From contig NZ_SNXY01000006.1 in assembly GCF_004362745.1 (NCBI RefSeq), positions 1,178,001-1,242,000 of the forward strand: a DNA stretch of 64,000 nucleotides, written 5' to 3'. Each line of letters begins with the position of its first letter. The stretch's first letter is position 1. Shown here one piece after another: positions 49,203-58,360 of this stretch. Below the pieces are notes generated by a model. It did no database searches. It saw only the letters and a list, made by a program, of their open reading frames with translations, and had not been told where the DNA came from. The stretch is from Oharaeibacter diazotrophicus. GTDB lineage: Bacteria > Pseudomonadota > Alphaproteobacteria > Rhizobiales > Pleomorphomonadaceae. Position numbers and translations under genes: made by a program.

Positions 49203-49791
49203 CGCGATCCCACTCCAGGTGATAAGAGAGCCCTTCCCGCCCGCTCCGGTCCCTGAGCAGCACGAGTTCCAGCGCCGGCGGCCCCGGCGCGCGGGCGGAA
49301 AGGGCGCGCGAGGCGAGCGCGCGCACCCGCCAGCGCGTCTCGGCCGCGCTCGGCGTCGGCGCGGCGGCGGTGCGGGCGACCAGCACCGGCACGCCCGTCT
49401 CGCGGGCGGCGAGCGCGAGCCGACGGCTGGCCGTGAGGTCGTAGGGACGCGCCTCGCCCCAGAGTTCCAGGACGACGCCGCCGAGCGCGGCACAGCGCGC
49501 GCCCTCGAGCGCCGCCTGCAGGGCCGACAGCGGATCGCGCGGCAGCACCAGCACCACCCGGCCGGGGTCGATCCCGAGTTCGCGCAGGCCCGCGGCGGAC
49601 GGCATCCCGGCCTCGCGGTTCTGCTCGGCCTGCCGGACCCACAGCACCGCCCCCGCCCGGCCGGCCCCGCCCATCGCCAGCAGGCAGCCCGACAGGCAGA
49701 CGGCCTCGGCCTGCCCCGCCGCGTAGACCTCGTGCAGGCCGTCGGCGGCGAAGGCGGGACCGGACCCGAAACTGGCGAGAGCGACGGCCAT
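49054..49791 (-). CDS. imuA: ImuA, SulA/RecA-like SOS mutagenesis protein
   Basis: 245 residues from the ATG at 49791 (an alternative GTG lies at 49800). The RecA-like fold is visible as HEVYAAGQAEAVCLSGCLLAMGG, VLWVRQAEQN and PGRVVLVLPRDPLSALQAALEGARC, then VVLELWGEARPYDLTASRRLALAARETGVPVL. The C-terminus (PALELVLLRDRSGREG) is needed in other species for interaction with RecA. ImuA is the first gene of the SOS cassette; a LexA box lies 48 bases upstream. The 3' end overlaps imuB by about 150 bases. Confidence 0.92.
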   Translation of the reverse strand: MAVALASFGSGPAFAADGLHEVYAAGQAEAVCLSGCLLAMGGAGRAGAVLWVRQAEQNREAGMPSAAGLRELGIDPGRVVLVLPRDPLSALQAALEGARCAALGGVVLELWGEARPYDLTASRRLALAARETGVPVLVARTAAAPTPSAAETRWRVRALASRALSARAPGPPALELVLLRDRSGREGLSYHLEWDRDVRQFRLRDADAVAVAAGPRRAAPLSGAVVPLAPDGPAAADRGRRRQTG

Positions 49792-49838
49792 GACTTCCAC
49801 GATCCACCCCCGCCCGGGACGCCGGGCGGCGGGACGAT

Positions 49839-49853
49839 GTTCCTATTTTGTTC
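49839..49853 (-). promoter_or_regulatory. LexA (SOS) box of imuA-imuB-dnaE2
   Basis: GTTC (49839-49842), 7 bases CTATTTT, GTTC (49850-49853): an exact alphaproteobacterial LexA operator, located 48 bases upstream of the imuA ATG in an AT-rich patch. It predicts damage induction of the whole cassette. Confidence 0.9.
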
Positions 49854-50081
49854 CCAAAATCCCCGACCCGTCGCCGCGAGTCAAGGCGAAGCCGGGCGCG
49901 CGGGGCCGGCGGCGGCGAAAGGCTGGGGACGGATCGGGGCGGGGGTGCCGTTGACGAGAATGCGCGGCCGCGCTCCACTGGAACGCGTACGGATCTCGCC
50001 CGAGTCCGGGCCGGATCGCCATGGCGGTGAGCCCGATTTCGGGATGGATGACGAAGATGTTCGCGACGGGGAGGAGCCGAC

Positions 50082-50327
50082 ATGACGATCGACGAGGCCG
50101 CGGCAGAACTGGCGCGGATGCATCGGCTGGCCGGGCCGAGCCGTGAACAGGCGGTCGCCATCCATCTGTTCGGGATCGTCTACGCCAGGGAGATCGCCGG
50201 CATGTTGATTAGAGAATTCGGCCTGTTTTCATTTTTCTTTCATGTGTCATTCGTATTCGCCGCTCAGTTTACGCTCATGCAAGATACAATCGTTCTGCGC
50301 GAGTACCGCGGTCAATTCACCGGATAA
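50082..50327 (+). pseudogene. Truncated MTIDEAA-type short conserved protein
   Basis: The gene has a strong GGAGGAG site and codes MTIDEAAAELARMHRLAGPS then EQAVAIHLFGIVYAREIAGM (about residues 1-41), which matches the start of a small HTH-like family common in Rhizobiales, where residues continue with an AGL/SY-x-TEI-x-KG-x-x-LA-x-YV type segment. Here the sequence switches at about 50205 to AT-rich DNA and reads an unrelated hydrophobic tail (FGLFSFFFHVSFVFAAQ) to a stop at 50327. The family's C-terminus is missing, and I do not find it downstream of the insert at 51094. This looks like disruption by an inserted segment. Confidence 0.65.
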
Positions 50328-51100
50328 GACAATGAAAAAGCCAGATTGGTTCAAAATAAACGAAGAGTCAACACCCATCGTCATGAAACGTATTGCGGTA
50401 AGTGTCTCAGATATAAAAATGACATCCCAAGTTCGATCATCATCTTTGATGGCGCATTGGTTCTTACTTGATACGTTGCTTCTGGCAAATCAGGCGAACC
50501 GGGAGGGGATGCACGCCAACGCCTTGGCACTGACGCGACAATGCGTTGAAGCGATCAGCATCATCGAACTCGGCGTGTGCGGCCACCCCGACGCCGAAGC
50601 AACATTGCTGAGATGGGATTCGGACGATCTCACGCCTGGCAAGCTCCGGGCTTGGTTGCAAACGAATGTCTGGCCGAATTACGGGAATGGTTTATGGCAA
50701 GAGCCGTGGTCCACTTTCATGCGGGAATTTGCCGGAGCGATCCAACCCTATGCTCATTACGGCCGCAGCCTCGCACAATGGCAACTCCGCCTCCATCGCT
50801 TCTATGACGCGAACAAGTCGACCGCTTCTTCCCACGCCATACTTGAGATGAGGCCACGTGCCTACGATCCGCAGAAAGCCACCCGCATCACGCTCTTTCA
50901 CGCCCTCCTGACTTACCTGCTGGGCCGGATTTGGTCAGCGGCGAATCCCGCCGATGCCGAGTTCTTCGCCTTGATGGCGAAACTGGGAACGGCGCTTGGC
51001 AAGTCTCGGTACCTCGACGGGCATCAGACCGATTGGAGTCAGCAATTCTGGGCCATGGTCTGGGAACGCGGCGGCGGCACTATCCTCGAATAGGGAGCCG
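50205..51100. mobile_element. AT-richer inserted segment (genomic island fragment)
   Basis: Base composition falls sharply between about 50200 and 51090 compared with flanks above 70 percent GC. The segment starts inside the truncated host gene and contains one gene. No transposase, integrase or clear flanking repeat is visible, so the mode of entry is unknown; the limits are approximate. Confidence 0.6.
50332..51093 (+). CDS. Hypothetical protein of acquired segment
   Basis: 253 residues from an ATG at 50332 (MKKPDWFKINEESTPIV). The codons are AT-rich compared with all neighbours. Helices dominate; the segment HANALALTRQCVEAISIIELG (about 83-103) resembles the conserved helix of HEPN- or DUF5677-like proteins, where R and E are key, and the rest is Trp-rich (NVWPNYGNGLWQEPW, DWSQQFWAMVWERGG). 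No signal peptide or transmembrane helix. It stands alone in the insert. A phage-defence or RNase role is possible but only by the weak resemblance noted. Confidence 0.5.
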   Translation: MKKPDWFKINEESTPIVMKRIAVSVSDIKMTSQVRSSSLMAHWFLLDTLLLANQANREGMHANALALTRQCVEAISIIELGVCGHPDAEATLLRWDSDDLTPGKLRAWLQTNVWPNYGNGLWQEPWSTFMREFAGAIQPYAHYGRSLAQWQLRLHRFYDANKSTASSHAILEMRPRAYDPQKATRITLFHALLTYLLGRIWSAANPADAEFFALMAKLGTALGKSRYLDGHQTDWSQQFWAMVWERGGGTILE

Positions 51101-51310
51101 TAGCCGCGTGCCGTTACACCTCGACGGCAACCGAATGTCTATCTCGGTCAAAACCAGCCCCCCGAAACCCCGCTTGCAAAGGCGTAGGCGCCCGGTAAGT
51201 TCGCCGTCCGTGCCGCGGAGCTCCGTCGGCCGGCCGAGGGCGCGTAGAGCGACCTGGACCGCCCCGCACTCCCAGCCCTCCCGGCCCTCGCAAGATCCGA
51301 CCGCCCCACC

Positions 51311-52633
51311 GTGACCCCTGCCGCTCGCCTGCAAGCCACCCTCGATCTCTCGTCCGCCGTCGAGAACGACGCCCGCCCCGCGGATGCCGTCACCGCCGCC
51401 TGGGTCCGGACCCGGCGTCATCTCGACGACCGGGACAAGGGCGCCATCCTCGAACGGCTCCACGCGCTCCTGCGCCATCGCGCGCGGCTCGGCTGGTGGC
51501 TGGTCCGGCACGGGCAAGAGGACGATCCCCGCAAGCGGCTGCTCGCGTGGCTGACGCTCGGCGAAGGCAGGACGCCCGTCGAGGTCGCGCGCCTGTTCGC
51601 TGGCGCGAAGGGCGCGCCGGCCGCCCTGACCGACGGCGAAGGCGCGCTGCTCGCCGCGCTGAAGGGCTGCACGATCGTCCATCCCGCCATGCCCGACGCG
51701 ATGCGCCTCGAGTGTCCGCCCTGGGCGATCGAGCCGCTGCGGCGGCGCTTCGGGGCGGCCTTCGAGGCCGAGATGGCGGCGCTGCTGACGCCGCCGCCGC
51801 TCGACCTTCGCGTCAACCCGATCCAGACGACGCGCGAGGCCGTGCTGGCCGAACTGAAGGGCCTCGGTCTGCCGGCCGAACCCACCAAGCTGTCGCCCGA
51901 CGGCGTCCGGTTGCCCGAACGCGTCGCCCTGGCGCGCCTGCCCGGGCTGAAGACCGGCGCGATCGAGATCCAGGACGAGGGCTCGCAGCTGGTCGCGTCG
52001 CTGGTCGACGCCCGGCCCGGCGAGCGCGTGGTCGACTTCTGCGCCGGCGCCGGCGGCAAGACGCTGGCCATCGCCGCTCGGATGCGGAACAAGGGCCACG
52101 TCGTCGCCTGCGACGTCAACGAGGCCCGCCTGAAGCGCTGTGCCGAGCGTCTCCGCGCCGCCGGCCTGCACAATGCCGAGACCCGGCTCCTCGCCGGCGA
52201 GACCGACCGCTGGGTCAAGCGCCACAAGGGCGGCTTCGACCGCGTCCTGGTCGACGCACCCTGCAGCGGCACCGGCACGTGGCGGCGCAATCCGGACGCC
52301 CGCTGGCGCGCGCCGGAGGACGAGGGCCTCGCCGGCCTCGTGGCCCTGCAAGGCCGGATCCTCGCCAGCGCCGCCCGCCTCGTCAGGCCCGGCGGCCGCC
52401 TCGTCTACGCCACCTGCTCGCTGCTCCCCGAGGAGAACGAGCAGCAGGTCGCCGCCTTCCTCGCCGCGCACCCGGCCTTCGCCGTCGTGCCCCTCCGCGA
52501 AGCCGCGCCGCAGCTGACGACCTCGGCCCACCCGGACCACCTGTCGCTGACCCCGGCCCGCCACGACACCGACGGCTTCTTCGCCGCCGTGCTGCGGCGC
52601 GAGGGCCCGCCGGAGCCGGTCGCGGAAGACTAG
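51311..52633 (+). CDS. RsmB/NOP family class I SAM-dependent RNA methyltransferase
   Basis: 440 residues from a GTG start. The N-terminal helical NusB-like domain (1-130) is followed by an m5C methyltransferase fold: VDFCAGAGGKTLAIAARM (SAM binding), ACDVNEARLKRCAERL, DAPCSGTGTWRRNPD (catalytic PCSG motif) and LVYATCSLLPEENEQQ (second catalytic Cys). It is probably responsible for a cytosine-5 methylation of 16S rRNA (m5C967 type), as in other RsmB-like proteins. It converges with the radical SAM gene with a 7-base gap. Confidence 0.9.
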   Translation: MTPAARLQATLDLSSAVENDARPADAVTAAWVRTRRHLDDRDKGAILERLHALLRHRARLGWWLVRHGQEDDPRKRLLAWLTLGEGRTPVEVARLFAGAKGAPAALTDGEGALLAALKGCTIVHPAMPDAMRLECPPWAIEPLRRRFGAAFEAEMAALLTPPPLDLRVNPIQTTREAVLAELKGLGLPAEPTKLSPDGVRLPERVALARLPGLKTGAIEIQDEGSQLVASLVDARPGERVVDFCAGAGGKTLAIAARMRNKGHVVACDVNEARLKRCAERLRAAGLHNAETRLLAGETDRWVKRHKGGFDRVLVDAPCSGTGTWRRNPDARWRAPEDEGLAGLVALQGRILASAARLVRPGGRLVYATCSLLPEENEQQVAAFLAAHPAFAVVPLREAAPQLTTSAHPDHLSLTPARHDTDGFFAAVLRREGPPEPVAED

Positions 52634-52640
52634 CTCTCCC

Positions 52641-54665
52641 TCACCGCTTCGGCAGCGGAACACCCTTGGTTGTGAACGTTCCCGCCTTGAAGCCGGGCCG
52701 CACCGGGCGCTTCTTGTCGCCGGGGCGGGCCGTGCCGATCGGCTGGTTGGCCGGGATCAGCTGGTCCGGGCGCGGCCCGATCAGGTCGGCGCGGCCCATC
52801 GCCTTCAGCGCCTCGCGCAGCAGCGGCCAGTTCTCGGGGTCGTGGTAGCGCAGGAACGCCTTGTGCAGACGCCGCTGCCGGCCGCCGCGCACGGTCTCGA
52901 CCGTCTCCGTCGCGCCGCGCCGGACGCCTTTCAGCGTGTTGACGCCGGTGTGGTACATCGCCGTCGCCGTCGCCATCGGCGAGGGCAGGAAAGTCTGAAC
53001 CTGATCGGCCCGGTAGCGGTTCTTCTTCAACCAGAGCGCCAGCTGCAGCATGTCCTCGTCGGTCGTGCCGGGATGGGCCGCGATGAAATACGGGATCAGG
53101 TAATACTTCTTGCCTGCCGCCTTCGCCGCCTCGTCGAACATCTCCTTGAAGCGGTCGTAGGTGCCGATGCCCGGCTTCATCATCACGTCGAGCGGTCCGC
53201 GCTCGGTGTGTTCGGGCGCGATCTTCAGGTAGCCGCCGACGTGGTGGGTGACGAGCTCCTTGACGTATTCCGGGCTCTTCACCGCGAGGTCGTAGCGCAC
53301 GCCGGAGGCGACCATCACCTTCTTGACGCCCTTGACCTCGCGCACCTTGCGGTAGAGCCGGATCAGGTCGTCGTGGGACGTGTTGAGGTTCGGGCAGATG
53401 TCCGGGAACACGCAGGACGGCAGCCGGCAGGCCGCCTCGATCTTCGGATCCTTGCACGCCATCCGGTACATGTTGGCGGTGGGGCCGCCGATGTCCGAGA
53501 TCACGCCGGAAAAGCCCGGGGTCTTGTCGCGGATCTTCTCGATCTCGCGCAGGATCGAGCCCTCGGAGCGGTTCTGGATGATGCGGCCCTCGTGCTCGGT
53601 GATCGAACAGAAGGTGCAGCCGCCGAAGCAGCCGCGCATCACCGTCACCGAGAACTTGATCATCTCCCAGGCCGGGATCTTCGCGTCGCCGTAGGAGGGA
53701 TGAGGCGCCCGGGCGTAGGGCAGGTCGTAGACCGCGTCCATCTCGTCCGAGGTCAGCGGGATCGGCGGCGGGTTGAGCCAGAGGTCGCGGTCGCCATGAC
53801 GCTGGACCAGCGGACGGGCGTTGCCGGGATTGGCCTCGCGGTGCAGGACGCGCGAGGCGCGGGCGTAGGCCTCCTTGTCGGTCTCGACCTGCTCGTAGGA
53901 GGGCAGCCGGATCACCGTGTCGCCGGGCTTGCGCGCGGCGCCCTCGTCGGCGGAATCGAGGTCGTCGGCGTGGAGTTCCGTGAAACCCTCGGGCACCGGG
54001 CGGAACAGCGCGACGCCGCGGATCGAGTGGAGGTCGCGCGGCTTCTCGCCGGCGGCGAGCCGGTTCGCGACCTCGACGACGGCACGCTCGGCGTTGCCGT
54101 AGAGCAGGAGGTCGGCCTTGGCGTCGGCCAGGATCGACCGGCGCACCTTCTCGGACCAGTAGTCGTAGTGCGCGATGCGGCGCAGCGAGGCCTCGATGCC
54201 GCCGAGGATCACCGGCACGTCCTTGTAGGCCTCGCGGCAGCGCTGGGTGTAGACGATGGTGCATCGGTCCGGCCGCTTGCCGCCCTCCCCGCCCGCCGTA
54301 TAGGCGTCGTCGTGGCGCAGCCGGCGGTCCGAGGTGTAGCGGTTCACCATCGAATCGAGGTTGCCGCCGGTGACCCCGAAGAACAGCCGGGGCCGGCCCA
54401 GCGCCTTGAACGGCTCGGCCGACTGCCAGTCCGGCTGCGAGATGATCCCCACGCGATAGCCCTGGGATTCGAGCAGGCGGCCGATGATCGCCATGCCGAA
54501 GCTCGGATGGTCGACATAGGCGTCGCCGGTCACGAGCACGACGTCGCAAGCGTCCCATCCGAGCGCCGCCATCTCGGGCTTGCTCATCGGCAGGAACGGC
54601 GCTGCGCGGCCGCCGGAGGACCCGCGGGTCGACAGCGGCGCGACGGGATTTCGAAGGGTGTCCAT
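52641..54665 (-). CDS. YgiQ family radical SAM protein
   Basis: 674 residues from the ATG at 54665, preceded by GTGGAAC. The N-terminal region ([31 protein letters not shown]) is the YgiQ-specific domain, followed by the radical SAM core with [11 protein letters not shown] (Cx3Cx2C cluster ligands) and an MRGC start. Further motifs are [25 protein letters not shown] and [19 protein letters not shown], and the C-terminal extension is basic. Function of the family is unsettled. The upstream 350 bases contain a transposase remnant. Confidence 0.93.
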   Translation of the reverse strand: MDTLRNPVAPLSTRGSSGGRAAPFLPMSKPEMAALGWDACDVVLVTGDAYVDHPSFGMAIIGRLLESQGYRVGIISQPDWQSAEPFKALGRPRLFFGVTGGNLDSMVNRYTSDRRLRHDDAYTAGGEGGKRPDRCTIVYTQRCREAYKDVPVILGGIEASLRRIAHYDYWSEKVRRSILADAKADLLLYGNAERAVVEVANRLAAGEKPRDLHSIRGVALFRPVPEGFTELHADDLDSADEGAARKPGDTVIRLPSYEQVETDKEAYARASRVLHREANPGNARPLVQRHGDRDLWLNPPPIPLTSDEMDAVYDLPYARAPHPSYGDAKIPAWEMIKFSVTVMRGCFGGCTFCSITEHEGRIIQNRSEGSILREIEKIRDKTPGFSGVISDIGGPTANMYRMACKDPKIEAACRLPSCVFPDICPNLNTSHDDLIRLYRKVREVKGVKKVMVASGVRYDLAVKSPEYVKELVTHHVGGYLKIAPEHTERGPLDVMMKPGIGTYDRFKEMFDEAAKAAGKKYYLIPYFIAAHPGTTDEDMLQLALWLKKNRYRADQVQTFLPSPMATATAMYHTGVNTLKGVRRGATETVETVRGGRQRRLHKAFLRYHDPENWPLLREALKAMGRADLIGPRPDQLIPANQPIGTARPGDKKRPVRPGFKAGTFTTKGVPLPKR

Positions 54666-55017
54666 AGTTCCACGTATAGGCGGATATCGAGGCCGATTCA
54701 ATTCGGCCGGGGATCGGCTCGCCGCGTTCGGGACGAGCGCGGAGGGCGAGCGGGAAGGGTTGGATCCCCGGACCGAGCAGGCTCGGCGCCTCGACTACAA
54801 CGACGACCGCCCGCACACCAGTCCAAGCGGTCTCGCCCCGGACGAGTTCGCCACCCGGTCCGGGAAGGACCGGAACCAGAACGGATTCTGGTTATGAACT
54901 AGGGCATATTGGGGGCGAGGTCAGATTGTCCGAACTTCGGGATGCGCTCCACACAGCTTGGGAGCCCGAGTTCCGAAACCGAGCACGTTGTCCTGATCAC
55001 ATGACGACCGGTGAGCG
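54666..55017. other. Intergenic region with an IS3 remnant
   Basis: About 350 bases between ygiQ and the GlxA-like regulator. The ygiQ promoter is expected in the first 100 bases. The rest is the IS3-family remnant described separately, plus about 95 bases (54924-55017) without a visible feature. Confidence 0.5.
54770..54923 (+). mobile_element. IS3-family transposase 3' remnant with right end
   Basis: The plus strand codes [19 protein letters not shown] then PDEFATRSGKDRNQNGFWL before TGA at 54897. This matches the C-terminus of IS3-family OrfB (D-Y-N-x-x-R-P-H-[ST]-S-L-x-x-x-T-P-x-E-F-A). After the stop, GGGGGCGAGGTCA (54911-54923) resembles an IS3-type right inverted repeat (TGACCTCGCCCCC in reverse). 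The left part of the element is gone, including the DDE core. Confidence 0.65.
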
Positions 55018-55962
55018 CTAAATGGTTCCGCCAGCCCGCACCGTCCTCCGGATCACCTGCGGCGGCTGTCCGTAGGCCCTGAGGAACGCTCGGCGCATGC
55101 GTTCGCGGTCGGCGAAGCCGGTTTCGCGGGCGACGACGTCGATGGGGTGGCGGCCGTCCTCCATCATGGCGCGGGCGGCTTCCAGGCGCAGGTGCTCGAC
55201 GGCCTTGGCCGGGGACTGGCCGGTCTCCTCTTTGAAAACGCGGCTGAACTGGCGCGGGCTGAGACTGGCGGCCTCGGCGAGCTCCTCGACGGAGAGCGCG
55301 CTGGTGAGATGCTCCCGGGCGTAGACGAGGGCGCGGCGGACGCGGTCGGAACGGGGCTCGAGTTCCAGGAGTGCGGAGAACTGCGACTGGCCGCCGGCGC
55401 GGCGGTGGTAGACGACGAGACGGCGGGCGATCTCCTTGGCGAGTGTGGCGCCGTGGTCGTCCTCGACCAGGGCGAGCGCGAGGTCGATGCCGGCGCTCAT
55501 GCCGGCGGAGGTCCAGATCGGGCCGTCCTTGACGAAGATGCGGTCGTCTTCCACGCGCACCGACGGGTGCAGCCGCTGCAGTGTCCGCGCGTGCGCCCAG
55601 TGCGTGGTCGCGGGGCGTCCGTCGAGCAGGCCGGCATCGGCGAGCGCGAACGCACCGGTGCAGACGCCGGCGACGCGGCGTGCTTCGGCGCCGGCACGGC
55701 GGAGAAAGGCGAGGACGCCGTCCGCGGCACGAACCGGAAGCATCGCCCCGACCGTCATCACCGTGTCCGGCATGGCGGGGCCGACGGCCTCCGTCTCGAC
55801 CGCGAACCCGAGGGACGAGCGGACGGGGCCGCCGTGTTCGGAAAGCATCCGGACGGCATAGGCGGGTTCGCCGAGCAGCCTGTTCGCCATCTCGAAGGGC
55901 GTCGCCGCGGCCATGGCCATCACCTGGAAGCCGTCGGAGAGCACGAAGCCGATCGTCCGCAT
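55018..55962 (-). CDS. GlxA family transcriptional regulator (AraC-type with DJ-1/PfpI domain)
   Basis: 314 residues from the ATG at 55962 (MRTIGFVLSDGFQ), with an upstream ATG at 55998 as alternative. Residues 1-185 have the DJ-1/PfpI-like fold, with the elbow AGVCTGAFALADAGLLDGRPATTHWAH and SAGMSAGIDLALALVEDDHG. Residues 205-305 are an AraC HTH: LSVEELAEAASLSPRQFSRVFKEETGQSP and HPIDVVARETGFADRERMRRAFLRAYGQPP. Such regulators act on choline, betaine or aldehyde metabolism genes. It is divergent from an SDR gene. Confidence 0.92.
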   Translation of the reverse strand: MRTIGFVLSDGFQVMAMAAATPFEMANRLLGEPAYAVRMLSEHGGPVRSSLGFAVETEAVGPAMPDTVMTVGAMLPVRAADGVLAFLRRAGAEARRVAGVCTGAFALADAGLLDGRPATTHWAHARTLQRLHPSVRVEDDRIFVKDGPIWTSAGMSAGIDLALALVEDDHGATLAKEIARRLVVYHRRAGGQSQFSALLELEPRSDRVRRALVYAREHLTSALSVEELAEAASLSPRQFSRVFKEETGQSPAKAVEHLRLEAARAMMEDGRHPIDVVARETGFADRERMRRAFLRAYGQPPQVIRRTVRAGGTI

Positions 55963-56103
55963 CTGGGTATCCCCGCCGTCCCGTCGCCCGAACGTCATGT
56001 CCTGATTTGTCGTCTATACGGCATTTAAGACATGACGGTCGAGCGCTATTCCTGTTGCGACGCCGGCGCCGCTCGGTCCCGGCACACCTCAGGAGACTTT
56101 TCC

Positions 56104-56907
56104 ATGCCGTCCCCCCTCGGAACCGCCGTCGTCACCGGCGCCTCGTCCGGCATCGGCGCCGTCTACGCCGACCGCCTCGCCGCGCGCGGCCACGACCTGG
56201 TGCTCGTCGCCCGCAACGCGGAGCGCCTGGACGCGGAGGCCGCGCGGCTGCGCGAGCGTCACGGCGTCGCTGTCCGCACGCTCGCGGCCGATCTCGCCAC
56301 CTCCGCCGGGCAGCGCCTCGTGGAGGACCTGCTGCGTACCGACACCACCGTCACGCTGCTGGTCAACAACGCCGGCCTCGCCGCGATCACGCCGCTCGTG
56401 CAGTCGGACGTGGACGCCATGGAGGCGATCATCGCGGTGAACGTGACGGCCCTGACGCGCCTCACCTATGCGGCGGTGCCGGGCTTCGTCGCGCGGGGCA
56501 CCGGAACCGTGGTCAACATCGGCTCGATCGTCGCCATCGGCCCGGAGATCCTGAACGGCGTCTACGGCGGGTCGAAGGCCTACGTGCTCGGCTTCAGCCA
56601 GTCGCTCGCCAAGGAGCTCGCCGGTACCAGCGTCAAGGTGCAGGTGGTGCTGCCGGGTGCGACCGCGACGGAGTTGTGGGACAAGGCCGGCCGGCCGGCG
56701 AGCGAACTGCCGGCGGCGATGGTGATGTCCGCGGGCGATCTCGTCGACGCCGCGCTCGTCGGGCTCGACCGCGGCGAGTTCGCGACGATCCCCTCGCTGC
56801 AGGATGCGGCCGACTTCGAGGCCTACGAGGCGGCCCGGCAGGCGATGTTGCCGCGACTCTCCAACGCGAAGGTCGCCGCCCGCTACGGGCTGCCGACCAC
56901 CGCCTGA
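56104..56907 (+). CDS. SDR family oxidoreductase
   Basis: 267 residues with AGGAGA 8 bases before the ATG. The dinucleotide fold motif is VTGASSGIGAVYADRLA, followed by NNAGLA, and the catalytic Ser/Tyr/Lys in NIGSIVAI and YGGSKAYVLG. It is divergent from the GlxA-like regulator, which likely controls it, and is followed by a MATE transporter after 73 bases. Substrate is unknown. Confidence 0.92.
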   Translation: MPSPLGTAVVTGASSGIGAVYADRLAARGHDLVLVARNAERLDAEAARLRERHGVAVRTLAADLATSAGQRLVEDLLRTDTTVTLLVNNAGLAAITPLVQSDVDAMEAIIAVNVTALTRLTYAAVPGFVARGTGTVVNIGSIVAIGPEILNGVYGGSKAYVLGFSQSLAKELAGTSVKVQVVLPGATATELWDKAGRPASELPAAMVMSAGDLVDAALVGLDRGEFATIPSLQDAADFEAYEAARQAMLPRLSNAKVAARYGLPTTA

Positions 56908-56980
56908 CGCCTGGATCCCGCCCGCACCGGCGCCGCTGTGGCGCCGGGGCCCTGCCGCTCTTTCCGGAAACCGCACGCCC

Positions 56981-58360
56981 ATGGACCCGCGCACCCGCCT
57001 GCTGCTCGAGGGCCCGCCCGGCCGCACCATCCTCCGCCTCGCCTGGCCGAACATGCTGGTGATGGGCGCGCAGTCCTCCATCGGCCTGATCGAGACCTGG
57101 TACGTCTCGCGCCTCGGCACCGACGCGCTCGCCGGCATGGCGCTGGTGTTCCCGGCCTTCATGCTGCTGCAGATGGTGTCCGCCGGCGCCGTCGGCGGGG
57201 GAATCCTCTCGACCCTGTCGCGGGTGCTCGGGGCGGACCGGCGGGAGCACGCAAACGGGGTCGTCTGGGCCGCGGTCGGGGTCACGCTGTTGCTGTCGGG
57301 CGCGACGACGGCGGCGGCGCTCGCCTTCGGGCGGGACCTCTACGTCCTGCTCGGCGGCACGGGCGGGGCGCTCGATGCGGCGGTCGCCTATTCGACCGTG
57401 GTGTTCGCCGGGGCGGTACCGCTCTGGCTGTTCAACTCCTTCTCGGCCGTGATCCGCGCGCAGGGCAACATGGCCTTCCCGGCGACGGTGATCGTCGCCG
57501 GCACGGCGCTGCTCGTGCCGGTCTCGCCGCTGCTGATCTTCGGATGGGGCCCGGTGCCGGCGCTCGGCATCGCCGGCGGCGGGCTGGCGGTGGTGGCCTA
57601 CTACGTGATCGGTACGGTGATCCTCGGCTGGCACATCTGGTCGGGCCGGGGCGTGCTGAAGCCCACCGCCCGGCCTCCACGGCTGCCGCTCGCCGCGACG
57701 GGCGAGATCCTGCGGATCGGCCTCGCCTCGTCCATCTCCAGCGTCTCGACCAACGTCACCGTGGCGCTCGCCATGGCCGCGGCCGCCGCTGCCTCGCCGG
57801 CGGCGGTGGCGGGCTACGGCACCGCGGTGCGGCTCGAGTATCTCCTGATCCCGCTCGTCTTCGGCCTCGGTGCGCCGACGGCGGCCATCGTCGGCACCAG
57901 CATCGGGGCCGGCGACCGGGCGCGCGCGGTGCGCGTCACCTGGATCGCGGCCGGCATCGCCTTCGCCATCACCGAGGCGATCGGCCTTGCCGCCGCCCTG
58001 TTCCCGGCCCGCTTCCTCGGCCTGTTCACCGACGATCCGGCGATCGTCGCGGCCGGCGCGGCCTATCTCGCCGTCGTCGGCCCGGCCTACGGCTTCTTCG
58101 GCGCGGGACTCGCGCTCTACTTCGCGGCGCAGGCGACCGGCCGGCTCGCGATCCCGCTCGCCGCGTCGCTGTTCCGCGTCGGCCTTGTCGCGGCGCTCGG
58201 CGGGCCGGCGGCCCACGCCTTCGGGCCGGCCGGGCTCTACGCTGTACTGGCCGGCGCGATGGTCGTCTACGCGGGGATCACGGCCTCGGCGGTAGCGTCG
58301 GCCGTGGGTGTGCGCCGCATCGGCGCGTGGCTAGCGATGCGGCGCGTCCCGAGCGCCTGA
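56981..58360 (+). CDS. MATE family efflux transporter
   Basis: 459 residues with 12 predicted helices in two bundles. Conserved parts: ILRLAWPNMLVMGAQSSIGLIETWYVSRLG, the GGGILSTLSRVLGADRREHA region of helix 2/3, and in the second half YGTAVRLEYLLIPLVFGLGAPTAAIVGTSIGAG. The family exports cationic drugs and other compounds by Na+ or H+ antiport. The ribosome binding site is weak (CCGGAAA). It may be co-transcribed with the SDR gene. Confidence 0.92.
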   Translation: MDPRTRLLLEGPPGRTILRLAWPNMLVMGAQSSIGLIETWYVSRLGTDALAGMALVFPAFMLLQMVSAGAVGGGILSTLSRVLGADRREHANGVVWAAVGVTLLLSGATTAAALAFGRDLYVLLGGTGGALDAAVAYSTVVFAGAVPLWLFNSFSAVIRAQGNMAFPATVIVAGTALLVPVSPLLIFGWGPVPALGIAGGGLAVVAYYVIGTVILGWHIWSGRGVLKPTARPPRLPLAATGEILRIGLASSISSVSTNVTVALAMAAAAAASPAAVAGYGTAVRLEYLLIPLVFGLGAPTAAIVGTSIGAGDRARAVRVTWIAAGIAFAITEAIGLAAALFPARFLGLFTDDPAIVAAGAAYLAVVGPAYGFFGAGLALYFAAQATGRLAIPLAASLFRVGLVAALGGPAAHAFGPAGLYAVLAGAMVVYAGITASAVASAVGVRRIGAWLAMRRVPSA

